A stretch of 64,000 bases of DNA from Cryobacterium sp. MLB-32 (GTDB lineage Bacteria > Actinomycetota > Actinomycetes > Actinomycetales > Microbacteriaceae), in the NCBI RefSeq assembly GCF_000738085.1, contig NZ_JPRS01000013.1:20282-84281 (forward strand). The letters run 5' to 3'. The stretch's first letter is position 1, and every line of letters begins with the position of its first letter. Of this stretch, positions 20,540 to 29,102 are shown in pieces. The translations under genes and the position numbers were made by a program. The notes beneath the pieces are model-generated. The model worked only from the letters and a program-made list of their open reading frames with translations, was not told the origin of the DNA and ran no database searches.

Positions 20540-21763
20540 GTGGCCGGTGCTCTTCCCCTCGGCGACCCAGCGCCCGCCGACGGACTCCTTCCCTCAGTCG
20601 CGTCGATTGGCGCATCGGAGCGCGACTTCGGGGTCTACCTGCACGTTCCCTTCTGCAAGGTGCGCTGCGGGTACTGCGATTTCAACACGTATACGTCCAC
20701 CGAACTTCGCGGCGTGAAACAGAGCGACTATGCGAGCCAGGCCGTGCTGGAGATCCAGGCTGCCGGTCGCATCCTGACCGATTCCGGCCTGCCGCCGAGG
20801 CCGGCGTCCACCGTGTTCTTCGGGGGTGGCACGCCCACGCTGCTTCCGGTCACCGACCTGGCCAAGATGCTGGCCGCCGTGGGTACGGAATGGGGTCTGG
20901 CCCCGGGGGCCGAAGTTACGACAGAGGCCAATCCCGATTCCGTCGACGCGGCCTACCTCGCCTCGCTCCGGGAGGCCGGTTTCACGCGGGTGTCCTTCGG
21001 CATGCAATCGGCTGTGCCGCGCGTGTTGGCCACGCTGGAACGCACGCACGACCCCGAACGTGTTCCCCTCGTCGTCGAGTGGGCGCGCGAAGCGGGCCTC
21101 GACGTGAGCCTCGATCTCATTTACGGCACTCCGGGGGAGTCCATCGATGACTGGAGGGCGAGCCTCGAGCACGCCATCGACCAGAATCCCGACCACCTGA
21201 GCGCCTACTCGCTCATCGTCGAGGAGGGCACGAAACTCGCACGACAGATCCGGCGCGGCGACGTGGTGCCGACCAACGATGACCAGCAGGCGGAGTTCTA
21301 CGAGCTCGCGGATGAACTCCTGGCAGCGGCGGGCTACCACTGGTACGAGGTGAGCAACTGGGCGAAGGACGCCGCACACGAGTCGCGCCACAACCTGTCG
21401 TACTGGCGCAGTCAGGACTGGTGGGGTGTCGGCCCCGGCGCTCACAGCCATGTCGGCGGCGTGCGCTGGTGGAACGTCAAGCACCCCGCCGCCTATGCGG
21501 AACGGGTGTTGTCCGGGGTGTCTCCGGCTGCAGGCCGCGAGACCCTGGATGAAGCCACCCGGGAGCTCGAACGCATCCTGCTGCTCAGCCGTATCCGCAC
21601 CGGTATCCCGATCGCGTCGTTGTCGGCACCCGGTCGCCGGGAGGTCGCCGGCCTGATTGCCGACGAGCTGATCAACGCGAAGGCTGCGTTGTCCGGCTCA
21701 CTCGAGTTGACCCTCACGGGGCGGCTCCTCGCCGACGCCGTTGTTCGGCGGATTACCGACTAG
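20540..21763 (+). CDS. hemW: Radical SAM heme chaperone HemW
   Basis: HemW (formerly HemN-like) is a radical SAM protein that binds heme and inserts it into targets such as respiratory enzymes. True coproporphyrinogen oxidase HemN has extra N-terminal residues. In this 407-residue protein the iron-sulfur cluster motif CKVRCGYC (Cys39, Cys43, Cys46) is followed by FFGGGTPTLL, TTEANPDSV and a HemN C-terminal domain. The GTG at 20540 is chosen because it sits just after the DUF1990 stop. The frame is open further upstream inside that gene. Convergent with the DUF4870 genes with only six bases between stops. Confidence 0.92.
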   Translation: MAGALPLGDPAPADGLLPSVASIGASERDFGVYLHVPFCKVRCGYCDFNTYTSTELRGVKQSDYASQAVLEIQAAGRILTDSGLPPRPASTVFFGGGTPTLLPVTDLAKMLAAVGTEWGLAPGAEVTTEANPDSVDAAYLASLREAGFTRVSFGMQSAVPRVLATLERTHDPERVPLVVEWAREAGLDVSLDLIYGTPGESIDDWRASLEHAIDQNPDHLSAYSLIVEEGTKLARQIRRGDVVPTNDDQQAEFYELADELLAAAGYHWYEVSNWAKDAAHESRHNLSYWRSQDWWGVGPGAHSHVGGVRWWNVKHPAAYAERVLSGVSPAAGRETLDEATRELERILLLSRIRTGIPIASLSAPGRREVAGLIADELINAKAALSGSLELTLTGRLLADAVVRRITD

Positions 21764-21769
21764 GTGTGA

Positions 21770-22162
21770 CTAGCTCACGAATCTCAACGACAGCGGGTAG
21801 GTGTATCCCTCGCCGCGGTTGGCGGCGAGGGCCGCGATGATGCTGAACACCACGATGATGATCCAGATGGCGAACGCGGTGAGGGCTCCGATCGCGATGG
21901 CCAGCAGCGCGGCAGAAATAGTCAGTCCGATCGCCATGGTGATCTGAAAATTCAACGCGGTCGCGGTGTGCGCGCGGATGAACGGTCCGCGGTCCCTGAG
22001 CAGTAGATATCCGATCAGCGCCGGTACGCAGTTCAGTAATGGTACCCAGCAGAAGAAGATGCCGCCGACGTGGATCAGCGTCGCCCACAGCTTCTCATCG
22101 GCAGGGCTGAGTGGAGCCCCGGTGGACTGGTACGGGTTGACAGGCGGCGTGGCGTCGGACAT
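21770..22162 (-). CDS. DUF4870 domain membrane protein (copy A)
   Basis: A 130-residue membrane protein with a short proline-rich N-terminus (MSDATPPVNPYQS) and about four hydrophobic helices, including an HVGGIFFCWVP segment and ALNFQITMAIGLTI. These match the Tic20-like DUF4870 family of unknown function. GAGGAG eight bases upstream supports the ATG at 22162 over the longer frame. A second, clearly related gene lies immediately upstream in the same orientation. Both share the ending YPLSLR or YPISLR, so they arose by tandem duplication. Confidence 0.85.
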   Translation of the reverse strand: MSDATPPVNPYQSTGAPLSPADEKLWATLIHVGGIFFCWVPLLNCVPALIGYLLLRDRGPFIRAHTATALNFQITMAIGLTISAALLAIAIGALTAFAIWIIIVVFSIIAALAANRGEGYTYPLSLRFVS

Positions 22163-22258
22163 GCGGTCTCCTCGATCGGGCACCGGGCTGTGGCGGTGTG
22201 CCACCGGCTCAGCAAGCGTACCCGGCCAACATTGACCGCAGGTGTCCTGCGCGACGGG

Positions 22259-22687
22259 CTACTTGATCAGACGCAGTGAAATCGGGTAGCGGTAGTTGCC
22301 GCCGTTCTTCACCGTCGTGAATCCGAGGATCGAGAAGACGACGTTCACAATCCACAGGGCGAATCCGAGGAACGAGAACAGAATGCCGATACCGAACGTG
22401 ACAATCGCCAGGAACGTTCCGAGGAAGAACACGGCGAAGTAGACGATCAGAAAAGTGATCTGAAAGTTCAGCGCCTCTTTCGCCTCAACGTCTGTCAGGC
22501 GTCCGCGTTCCCGGAAGACGAGCCAGATGATGAGGGAGGGAAGGAACCACAGGATTCCGCCCAGGTGAGCAAAGGAGGCCCACTGGCGGTCTTCGGCCGC
22601 TGTGAGTGGTGTGACCGTCGCATAAGACGGTGGCTGCGGTTGTCCAGGATTCGGGTCTGGGGGAACCTGCGCGTTTGGATCGCTCAT
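22259..22687 (-). CDS. DUF4870 domain membrane protein (copy B)
   Basis: A 142-residue paralogue of the preceding DUF4870 gene. A proline/glutamine-rich N-terminus (DPNPGQPQPPSY) is followed by hydrophobic segments: AHLGGILWFLPSLIIW, ALNFQITFLIVYF, and the long FLGFALWIVNVVFSILGF. AAAGG lies nine bases before the ATG. A promoter with -35 TTGCCC and -10 TACATT, 17 bases apart, lies upstream, so the two genes are probably transcribed together from here. Function is unknown; membrane topology is the only property I can support. Confidence 0.85.
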   Translation of the reverse strand: MSDPNAQVPPDPNPGQPQPPSYATVTPLTAAEDRQWASFAHLGGILWFLPSLIIWLVFRERGRLTDVEAKEALNFQITFLIVYFAVFFLGTFLAIVTFGIGILFSFLGFALWIVNVVFSILGFTTVKNGGNYRYPISLRLIK

Positions 22688-22733
22688 GACAATGCCTTTC
22701 ACACTGAATGGGAAAAGAACCACCTCACTGCAT

Positions 22734-22762
22734 AATGTACTGCCGCCCCGGTCGGGGGGCAA
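22734..22762 (-). promoter_or_regulatory. Promoter of the DUF4870 pair
   Basis: On the minus strand TTGCCC (22762-22757), a 17-base spacer and TACATT (22739-22734) form a housekeeping-type promoter about 50 bases before the gene start. It is divergent from the hrcA promoter. Confidence 0.5.
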
Positions 22763-22786
22763 TGGGTGATCTTCGAGAAGGCGCGA

Positions 22787-22792
22787 TATGAT
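22787..22792 (+). promoter_or_regulatory. -10 box TATGAT of hrcA-dnaJ
   Basis: TATGAT abuts the CIRCE element, overlapping its first base. A repressor bound there would cover the transcription start. I see no convincing -35. Confidence 0.5.
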
Positions 22793-22818
22793 TGGCAGTC
22801 AGGTAATGCGAGTGCCAA
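22792..22818 (+). promoter_or_regulatory. CIRCE operator (HrcA binding site)
   Basis: TTGGCAGTC, nine bases, GAGTGCCAA. The consensus is TTAGCACTC-N9-GAGTGCTAA. The two arms are complementary at eight of nine positions. Its place between the TATGAT hexamer and the hrcA start indicates negative autoregulation of the hrcA-dnaJ unit. Confidence 0.85.
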
Positions 22819-22862
22819 CCCCGTGAGCTCGTCCACGCAGTCAGAACCGAGAGGCGGTCATC

Positions 22863-23894
22863 ATGGTTTCCGATCGTGGCCTTGATGTGCTGCGCGTCAT
22901 TGTTCAGGACTATGTCGCATCCCGTGAACCCGTCGGCTCCAAATCCATCGTCGACCGGCACGCGTTCGGAGTGTCGGCCGCGACGATTCGCAACGACATG
23001 GCACTCCTGGAGGAGGAGCAGCTCATTGCCGCTCCACACACCTCGTCGGGGCGGATCCCGACCGACAAGGGATATCGGGTATTCGTCGACCACCTCGCCG
23101 ACCTGCGCCCGCTGTCGCCAGCCCAGCGGCAGGCCATCGAAACCTTCCTCGGTCACTCTGCGGACCTTGACGAAGTCCTCGTGCGGAGCGTGCGTCTCCT
23201 GTCGCAGCTCACGCACCAGGTCGCCCTGGTTCAGTACCCCTCGCTGTCGCGCTCGAAGGTTCGGCACATCGAGCTGGTGTCGCTGACGGACACGCGCATC
23301 CTGTCCGTCCTCATCACGGATTCCGGGGCGGTCGAACAGCGGGTCATCGATCTTCCGCGCGCCGTGGACGAGTCCGCGCTCAGCGTGGTGCGTGCCAGGT
23401 TGCTGAGTGCCATCGTCGGGTTGAGCATGACGGATGCCGCGGCCGCCCTCGCCGCCGATGCGCCGGTCGAGTCCCGCCCCGATTCCCCCGAGCTGCAGAA
23501 CGTGACGGAGCTCATCGCGAACACCCTCCGCGAGCAGGTCGGGGCCAACAAGCAGAACAAGCTTGTGATGGCCGGTGCCGCTAATCTGGTGCGCACGGAG
23601 GAAGATTTCACGGGGAGCATCTACCCGGTTCTGGAAGCCATTGAGGAGCAGGTCGTGTTGCTTCGTCTTTTCGGTGAGATGGCCACCGATCAGCATGGGG
23701 TCTCGGTGAGCATCGGCCGGGAAAACGCCCCTTTCGGACTGGCGGAAACCTCGGTTCTCACGAGCGGGTACAGCTCAAATGGAAACCTCGCGCGCCTCGG
23801 CGTCCTCGGGCCCACTCGGATGGACTATTCCAACAACATGGCTGCCGTACGAGCCGTCGCACGCTACCTTTCCCGCCTGCTGGGCGAGAATTAG
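22863..23894 (+). CDS. hrcA: Heat-inducible transcription repressor HrcA
   Basis: HrcA represses chaperone genes by binding CIRCE elements and is released when the chaperonin is occupied by unfolded protein. The 343-residue protein has the N-terminal winged helix (DRGLDVLRVIVQDYVASREP, and FGVSAATIRNDMALLEEEQL). HTSSGRIPTDKGYRVFVD follows, then a GAF-like sensing domain. The ATG has a GAGAGGCGG ribosome site and lies 44 bases after a CIRCE element, so the gene is likely self-repressed. dnaJ follows after 85 bases and probably shares the transcript. Confidence 0.96.
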   Translation: MVSDRGLDVLRVIVQDYVASREPVGSKSIVDRHAFGVSAATIRNDMALLEEEQLIAAPHTSSGRIPTDKGYRVFVDHLADLRPLSPAQRQAIETFLGHSADLDEVLVRSVRLLSQLTHQVALVQYPSLSRSKVRHIELVSLTDTRILSVLITDSGAVEQRVIDLPRAVDESALSVVRARLLSAIVGLSMTDAAAALAADAPVESRPDSPELQNVTELIANTLREQVGANKQNKLVMAGAANLVRTEEDFTGSIYPVLEAIEEQVVLLRLFGEMATDQHGVSVSIGRENAPFGLAETSVLTSGYSSNGNLARLGVLGPTRMDYSNNMAAVRAVARYLSRLLGEN

Positions 23895-23979
23895 GCTTCA
23901 CCACCCCGTCATCACAGACCGTCACTCGATCAGATGAACTGATCAACCAATCTCAACAGATCAACAAGGAGAGCCACCT

Positions 23980-25089
23980 TTGGCTGACCACTACGAAGTC
24001 CTCGGCGTAAGCCGCGATGCGTCCACCGATGAAATCAAGAAGGCGTACCGTCGCCTCGCCCGTCAGCTGCACCCTGACGTCAACCCCGGGGCGGATGCCT
24101 CGGAAAAGTTCAAGAGCGTCACCCACGCCTATGACGTGCTCAGCGACCCGAAGCAGCGACAGAAGTACGACCAGGGCGGCGGGCAGAACGGCGGCGGGTT
24201 CGACGGACAGAACTTCGGAAACTTCGGGGACATCTTCGAGACCTTCTTCGGCGGCGGCGGGGGATCAACCCGCGGTCCGCGGTCGCGGCGCGAGCGCGGC
24301 CAGGACGCTCTGATCCGGGTCGAGCTGGATCTCGCGGATGTCATCTTCGGTACGCATCGGGACCTTGAGGTCGACACCGCGATTCTCTGCGAGACCTGTA
24401 AGGGTTCCTGTTGCCGGCCGGGTACGTCTCCCGTGACCTGCGACATCTGCCGCGGGACCGGCAGCATCCAGCGCGCCGTCCGATCACTTCTGGGCAACGT
24501 CATGACGAGCAGCCCCTGCGGATCGTGCCGCGGGTTCGGAACCATCATCGCCACACCGTGCACCACCTGCTCCGGGCAGGGACGCGTTCGCGCGCGCCGC
24601 ACGGTTCCGGTGGACATCCCCGCCGGCGTCGACACCGGCCTGCGCCTCCAGATGCCCGGCAGCGGCGAGGTCGGTCCGGCCGGCGGACCCAACGGCGACC
24701 TGTACCTCGAGATGAAGGTGCGTCACCACGACGTCTTCAGCCGCGACGGTGACGACCTGATGTGCTCGCTCGAAGTGCCCATGACAAGCGCTGTTCTCGG
24801 CACCACCGTCACGGTGAAGGCCCTCGACGGTGATATCGAGGTCGAACTGCGCCCGGGAGTGCAAAGCTCCGAGATTCTCACGGTGAAGGAGCGGGGTGTG
24901 ACCAAACTGCGCGGCTCGGGACGTGGCGACCTTAAAATCGGCGTCCAGGTCGTGACGCCAACGCGACTCGATCACAAGGAGCGTGACCTGATCGAGCAGT
25001 TCGCGGCCCGTCACTCCGCGCCCGCGCCCACGCTCAGCCACTATCAGCAGGGCTTGTTTGCCAAGCTTCGCGACCGCTTCCTCGGTTAG
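23980..25089 (+). CDS. dnaJ: Chaperone protein DnaJ
   Basis: DnaJ is the Hsp40 co-chaperone that delivers clients to DnaK and stimulates its ATPase. The 369-residue protein has the J domain with LHPDVN (residues about 31-36), a Gly-rich region, four zinc-finger repeats ([32 protein letters not shown]) and the C-terminal client-binding domain. The first zinc repeat ends in Cys where the family has Gly, a small oddity that leaves all eight zinc-binding cysteines. It starts with TTG behind AAGGAGAG, in the hrcA operon. This is the DnaJ2 type usual next to hrcA in actinobacteria. Confidence 0.95.
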   Translation: MADHYEVLGVSRDASTDEIKKAYRRLARQLHPDVNPGADASEKFKSVTHAYDVLSDPKQRQKYDQGGGQNGGGFDGQNFGNFGDIFETFFGGGGGSTRGPRSRRERGQDALIRVELDLADVIFGTHRDLEVDTAILCETCKGSCCRPGTSPVTCDICRGTGSIQRAVRSLLGNVMTSSPCGSCRGFGTIIATPCTTCSGQGRVRARRTVPVDIPAGVDTGLRLQMPGSGEVGPAGGPNGDLYLEMKVRHHDVFSRDGDDLMCSLEVPMTSAVLGTTVTVKALDGDIEVELRPGVQSSEILTVKERGVTKLRGSGRGDLKIGVQVVTPTRLDHKERDLIEQFAARHSAPAPTLSHYQQGLFAKLRDRFLG

Positions 25090-25106
25090 GGAGCGGGAAA
25101 GCCAGC

Positions 25107-25847
25107 GTGGCTAATTTCTATCTCGCTCCCGAGCTCCGGGCGAACGAGTGCCCGAGCGGCTCCGTGGTGAGTGTGACGGGGACCGAAGCCCGGCACGCGG
25201 TGACCGTAAGTCGGATCCGGCCGGGCGAACGTCTGCTGATCGGGAACGGCGCCGGGCTCATGCTCTCCGGCACTGTCGTGTCGGCCGAACCGGCCGAGTT
25301 CACGCTCCGAGTCGACACGGCGACGGACACGCCGGCCGTGACGCCGCGCATCCGTCTCGTCCAGGCTCTGGCCAAAGGCGACCGGGACGAGCTGGCCGTC
25401 CAAGCCGCGACGGAGCTGGGTATCGATGGGGTCATCCCCTGGGCCGCGGCGCGCTCCGTGTCCCGTTGGGAGGGCCCGAAGGTACGAAAGGGCCAGGACC
25501 GCTGGACGAGCATCGTACGCGAGGCCAGCAAGCAGTCCATTCGTGCCTGGCTGCCCGAGGTGGGTGACCTGTGCACCACCAAGCAACTCGCCGCGCTGGC
25601 GGCGACGACGCACATGCTCCTGCTGGAGCCGTCCGCCACGATCCGCCTGACCGAGGTGGCGCCACCGATCGACGACCGGGACATCGTGCTCGTCGTGGGG
25701 CCGGAGGGCGGAATCGCGCCCGGCGAGCTGAGCCTGCTGGAGCAGGCCGGTGCGACACAGGTTCGGCTTGGCGACACCGTCTTGCGCACGTCGACGGCTG
25801 GACCGGCCGCGCTGGCAATCCTGAATGCGGCCCTCGGCCGCTGGTAG
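25107..25847 (+). CDS. rsmE: 16S rRNA (uracil-1498-N3) methyltransferase
   Basis: RsmE methylates N3 of U1498 in 16S rRNA and is a SPOUT-class methyltransferase. The 246-residue protein has an N-terminal PUA-like domain (TGTEARHAVTVSRIRPGE) and the knotted C-terminal domain. The latter has ALAKGDRDELAVQAATELGI, the VVGPEGGIAPGEL cofactor loop and RLGDTVLRTSTAGPAAL. It starts with GTG 17 bases after dnaJ stops. hrcA-dnaJ-rsmE is a widespread order, so it is probably on the heat-shock transcript. The HIT gene just downstream has its own leaderless promoter overlapping the end of this intergenic space. Confidence 0.95.
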   Translation: MANFYLAPELRANECPSGSVVSVTGTEARHAVTVSRIRPGERLLIGNGAGLMLSGTVVSAEPAEFTLRVDTATDTPAVTPRIRLVQALAKGDRDELAVQAATELGIDGVIPWAAARSVSRWEGPKVRKGQDRWTSIVREASKQSIRAWLPEVGDLCTTKQLAALAATTHMLLLEPSATIRLTEVAPPIDDRDIVLVVGPEGGIAPGELSLLEQAGATQVRLGDTVLRTSTAGPAALAILNAALGRW

Positions 25848-25854
25848 TCGCGCT

Positions 25855-25860
25855 TAAGAT
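25855..25860 (+). promoter_or_regulatory. -10 box TAAGAT of the HIT gene
   Basis: TAAGAT-AGAGAT-ATG gives the exact six-base leaderless spacing. It starts eight bases after the rsmE stop. Confidence 0.6.
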
Positions 25861-25866
25861 AGAGAT

Positions 25867-26244
25867 ATGTCTTCTCAGGGTGCCGAACCGTCCATCTTCA
25901 GCCGCATCATCGCCCGCGAAATACCCGCGACGATCGTGGCCGAGACCGACCGCCTCATCGCCTTCGAGGACATCGCCCCGCAAGCGCCGGTGCACGTCGT
26001 CATCACCACGAAAGACCCGCAGTATCGCAACGTCGTTGAACTGGCGGCCGGTGACCCCGGGCTTCTGGCCGAGCTCGTGCGGGTGGCGCAGACGATTGCG
26101 GATGAACGCACGATGGGGCAATTCCGCTTGGTGTTCAACACGGGGGCTGCCTCCGGGCAGACCGTGTTCCACGTGCATGCGCACGTGCTCGGCGTCGTGA
26201 CCGTCGCTGATGCTCTCGGAGAGGGGTCTCTTGGTTCCCTCTGA
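25867..26244 (+). CDS. HIT domain nucleotide hydrolase
   Basis: A 125-residue histidine-triad protein of the HinT type, which hydrolyses nucleoside phosphoramidates and AMP-lysine-like substrates. The motif FHVHAHVLG gives the catalytic His102-x-His104-x-His106, and the N-terminal IFSRIIAREIPA segment is typical. The usual length is about 115 to 140. Leaderless ATG. The end overlaps the phoH reading frame, consistent with the HIT-phoH-ybeY-hlyC-era run that is common in actinobacteria. The physiological substrate cannot be told from sequence. Confidence 0.92.
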   Translation: MSSQGAEPSIFSRIIAREIPATIVAETDRLIAFEDIAPQAPVHVVITTKDPQYRNVVELAAGDPGLLAELVRVAQTIADERTMGQFRLVFNTGAASGQTVFHVHAHVLGVVTVADALGEGSLGSL

Positions 26245-27313
26245 TCCTGGCCAGTCCGAATCCGCGCAGTTGCGCCTGCATGTTGACGGCATCGCCATGG
26301 TGCGTCTTCTCGGTCCAGAGGACCGTTACCTGTCGACGATCGAAAAACAGTATCCGCGGGTGAGCGTGCACGTGCGGAGCAACGAGATTACCCTCGTCGG
26401 TCTTCCCGCCGAGATCGAGGCCGTGCGTCGGTTGATCGAGGAACTCCAATCCATGATCATCGATGGCCAGGACCTGGGCGAGGCGCAGGTGGCGACGTCG
26501 GCGCGCATGCTTCGTGCCGACAGTTCGACGAGCCCGTCCCAGCTGTTGGGCGCGCCGATCCTGACCGCGCGGGGCAAGAGCATTCGGGCCAAATCCATCG
26601 GGCAGAAGCAGTACGTGGACGCCATCGACGCCAACACCATCGTCTTCGGGATCGGCCCTGCCGGCACGGGCAAGACCTACCTCGCGATGGCGAAGGCCGT
26701 TCGCGCCCTGCAGAACAAAGAGGTTGAACGCATTATCCTCACCCGTCCCGCCGTGGAGGCCGGGGAACGGCTCGGGTTCCTGCCCGGAACCCTCACGGAC
26801 AAGATCGACCCCTACCTTCGCCCCCTGTACGACGCCCTCGGCGAGATGCTCGACCCTGAGCTGATCCCCAAACTTCTTGCGGCCGGCACGATCGAGGTTG
26901 CCCCGCTCGCGTACATGCGTGGTCGCACCCTCAACTCATCGTTCGTTGTGCTGGATGAGGCGCAGAACACCACTCCGGAGCAGATGAAGATGTTCCTGAC
27001 CCGTCTGGGGTTCGGCTCAAAGATGGTGGTCACCGGTGACGTCACGCAGATCGACCTGCCGGCAGGCACGAGCGGACTCAAGCTGGTCACTCGGGTGCTC
27101 GACACCGTCGATGACATCCATTTCTCTTACCTGACCAGCAAAGATGTTGTGCGTCACTCGCTCGTGGGACGCATCGTCGATGCCTACACGGAATATGATG
27201 CGCAGCGGCAAGCGCTGCGCCAGGAAACCGCCGAGGCTCGCGATTTCGCGGCCAGAGGCCCCCAACGCTCGGGCGGTCCGCGGGACCGCCTTCCGAAACG
27301 GAGTCACAGTTGA
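26231..27313 (+). CDS. PhoH family ATPase
   Basis: A 360-residue PhoH-like P-loop protein, related to the C-terminal half of superfamily I helicases, cytoplasmic and probably involved in RNA metabolism. A KH-like N-terminal part precedes Walker A GPAGTGKT (about residue 141), the IILTRPAVEAGERLGFLPG segment typical of PhoH, Walker B FVVLDEAQNT and the VTGDVTQIDLP sensor. TTG 26231 is preferred because GGAGAGGGG lies just upstream. ATG 26210 in the same frame is the alternative. The gene overlaps the HIT end by 14 bases and ybeY by four (TTGA). Confidence 0.9.
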   Translation: MVPSDPGQSESAQLRLHVDGIAMVRLLGPEDRYLSTIEKQYPRVSVHVRSNEITLVGLPAEIEAVRRLIEELQSMIIDGQDLGEAQVATSARMLRADSSTSPSQLLGAPILTARGKSIRAKSIGQKQYVDAIDANTIVFGIGPAGTGKTYLAMAKAVRALQNKEVERIILTRPAVEAGERLGFLPGTLTDKIDPYLRPLYDALGEMLDPELIPKLLAAGTIEVAPLAYMRGRTLNSSFVVLDEAQNTTPEQMKMFLTRLGFGSKMVVTGDVTQIDLPAGTSGLKLVTRVLDTVDDIHFSYLTSKDVVRHSLVGRIVDAYTEYDAQRQALRQETAEARDFAARGPQRSGGPRDRLPKRSHS

Positions 27314-27774
27314 GTATCGAAATTAATAATGAGTCGACCATCGAGGTCGACGAAGCCGCCATCCAGAGGCTGTCATCCTTCGCGCTCGATACGATGCACG
27401 TGCATGCGGATGCTGACCTCGCCATCGTGCTCGTCGACGAAGGAGCCATGGAGCAGCTTCACGTGCAGTGGATGGACGAACCCGGACCCACCGATGTGCT
27501 GAGCTTCCCCATGGACGAACTGCGACCCGGAACCGAGGAAGCGGAAACACCGCCGGGGTTGCTCGGCGACATCGTGCTCTGCCCGCAGGTTGCCCAGTCC
27601 CAGGCGGAGACGGCCGGCCACAGCACGCTCGATGAGCTCTTGCTGCTGACGACACACGGCATCCTGCACCTTCTCGGGTTCGACCACGCCGAGCCAGACG
27701 AAGAGAAGGAGATGTTCGGCATCCAGCGCGACATCCTGCTCGGTTTCACGATGCAGGAACGGCACCGCGGCTGA
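27310..27774 (+). CDS. ybeY: Endoribonuclease YbeY (rRNA maturation factor)
   Basis: YbeY is a zinc-dependent endoribonuclease needed for 16S rRNA 3' end maturation and ribosome quality control. The 154-residue protein has the hallmark HGILHLLGFDH (His116, His120, His126 as zinc ligands) and the TDVLSFPM motif. The TTG start has GGAG at 27299 and overlaps the phoH stop. The stop shares one base with the next ATG. Strong coupling with both neighbours is expected. Confidence 0.95.
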   Translation: MSIEINNESTIEVDEAAIQRLSSFALDTMHVHADADLAIVLVDEGAMEQLHVQWMDEPGPTDVLSFPMDELRPGTEEAETPPGLLGDIVLCPQVAQSQAETAGHSTLDELLLLTTHGILHLLGFDHAEPDEEKEMFGIQRDILLGFTMQERHRG

Positions 27775-29102
27775 TGTTGATCGGTTGGTTCCTGGCGGCG
27801 GCGATCTTCCTGATCGCCTTCGCCGGGTTGATGGCCGCCGTCGACGCGGCGATCACCGTGCAATCCCGCGCGGACATCGCGGGGTTGAGTGAGACTTCGC
27901 GCGCCAAAAGATCGCTGCGGGCCATCGCCGCCGACACGGGTGCGCACCTGAACGCGATCAACTTCATGCGCATCATCGCCGAAACAACGGCGGCGGTGCT
28001 CGTGACCCTCGTTTTCGCCACCACGATCGACCACCTCTGGCTCGCCCTTCTGCTGTCGGCATTAATCATGACGGCGGTGTCGTTTGTGCTGGTCGGCGCG
28101 AGTCCGCGCAGCGTCGGCCGGGCGCATCCCATCAACCTGCTGCGGTCCAGTGCCCTGCTCGTGCACTTCGTGCGCGTCTTGCTGGGCCCGATCGCGAACG
28201 CCCTCGTCGCACTGGGCAACCGGGTCACGCCGGGCCGCAGTCGTCTCGCCACGTTCACGTCCGAGGACCAACTGCTGAGCATGGTGGACGAAGCCACCGA
28301 ACTCGATGTCATCGAAGAGGCCCACCGGGACCTGATCCACTCGATCTTCGAGTTCAACGAGACGGTGGTGCGCGAGGTGATGATTCCCCGGACGGACATG
28401 ATCACCATCGAGGCCACCGCATCCGTCGATGCCGCGATGGGACTGTTCCTGAGCTCCGGTACGTCACGCGTGCCGGTCGTGGATGGCGAGGTCGACGACG
28501 TCACGGGCGTGCTGTATCTGCGCGACGTGGCTCGGTTGATCTATGAGCGGCCGGACAACATGGAAACCCTCACCGTCGCCGAACTGGCCAGGGGAGCCGT
28601 CTATGTACCGGAATCGAAGAAGGCCGACGCGACGCTGCGCCAGATGCAGGCCGAATCCAACCACCTCGCCATGGTGGTGGACGAGTACGGGGGAATCGCC
28701 GGACTTGTGACCCTCGAGGACCTGATTGAAGAGCTTGTCGGTGATATTTCCGACGAATACGACCGCGAGTCGATTGAGGTCGAAGATCTCGGTGACGGTC
28801 ACTTTCGTGTCAGTGCACGCCTGCCGGTCGATGAACTGGGAGAATTGTTTGACCTCGAACTCGACGATGACGATGTCGACTCGGTGGGCGGGCTTTTGGC
28901 CAAGGCCCTCGGGCGGCTTCCGGTTGCCGGATCGGTAGCGGGGGTGAGCGGGCTGATTCTCACCGCGGAACGCACCGAGGGTCGACGCAAGCGCATCAGC
29001 ACAGTGCTGGTGGAACGAGATGAAGCATTGATTGATGCGCAGACGGCATTCCTCGGAGTGTCGGACGATGAAGGAGCAAGTGGCCATGACCAGCACAAGT
29101 GA
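27774..29102 (+). CDS. Hemolysin-family/CNNM transporter-associated protein with CBS domains
   Basis: A 442-residue membrane protein with an N-terminal DUF21 (CNNM) domain of about three to four helices, a pair of CBS domains (around VREVMIPRTDMITIEA and LAMVVDEYGGIAGLVTLED) and a C-terminal CorC/HlyC domain. CNNM proteins are tied to magnesium or cobalt transport; the old hemolysin name has no functional support. It overlaps ybeY by one base and era by 17 bases. The position before era is conserved in actinobacteria. The ion transported here is unknown. Confidence 0.88.
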   Translation: MLIGWFLAAAIFLIAFAGLMAAVDAAITVQSRADIAGLSETSRAKRSLRAIAADTGAHLNAINFMRIIAETTAAVLVTLVFATTIDHLWLALLLSALIMTAVSFVLVGASPRSVGRAHPINLLRSSALLVHFVRVLLGPIANALVALGNRVTPGRSRLATFTSEDQLLSMVDEATELDVIEEAHRDLIHSIFEFNETVVREVMIPRTDMITIEATASVDAAMGLFLSSGTSRVPVVDGEVDDVTGVLYLRDVARLIYERPDNMETLTVAELARGAVYVPESKKADATLRQMQAESNHLAMVVDEYGGIAGLVTLEDLIEELVGDISDEYDRESIEVEDLGDGHFRVSARLPVDELGELFDLELDDDDVDSVGGLLAKALGRLPVAGSVAGVSGLILTAERTEGRRKRISTVLVERDEALIDAQTAFLGVSDDEGASGHDQHK

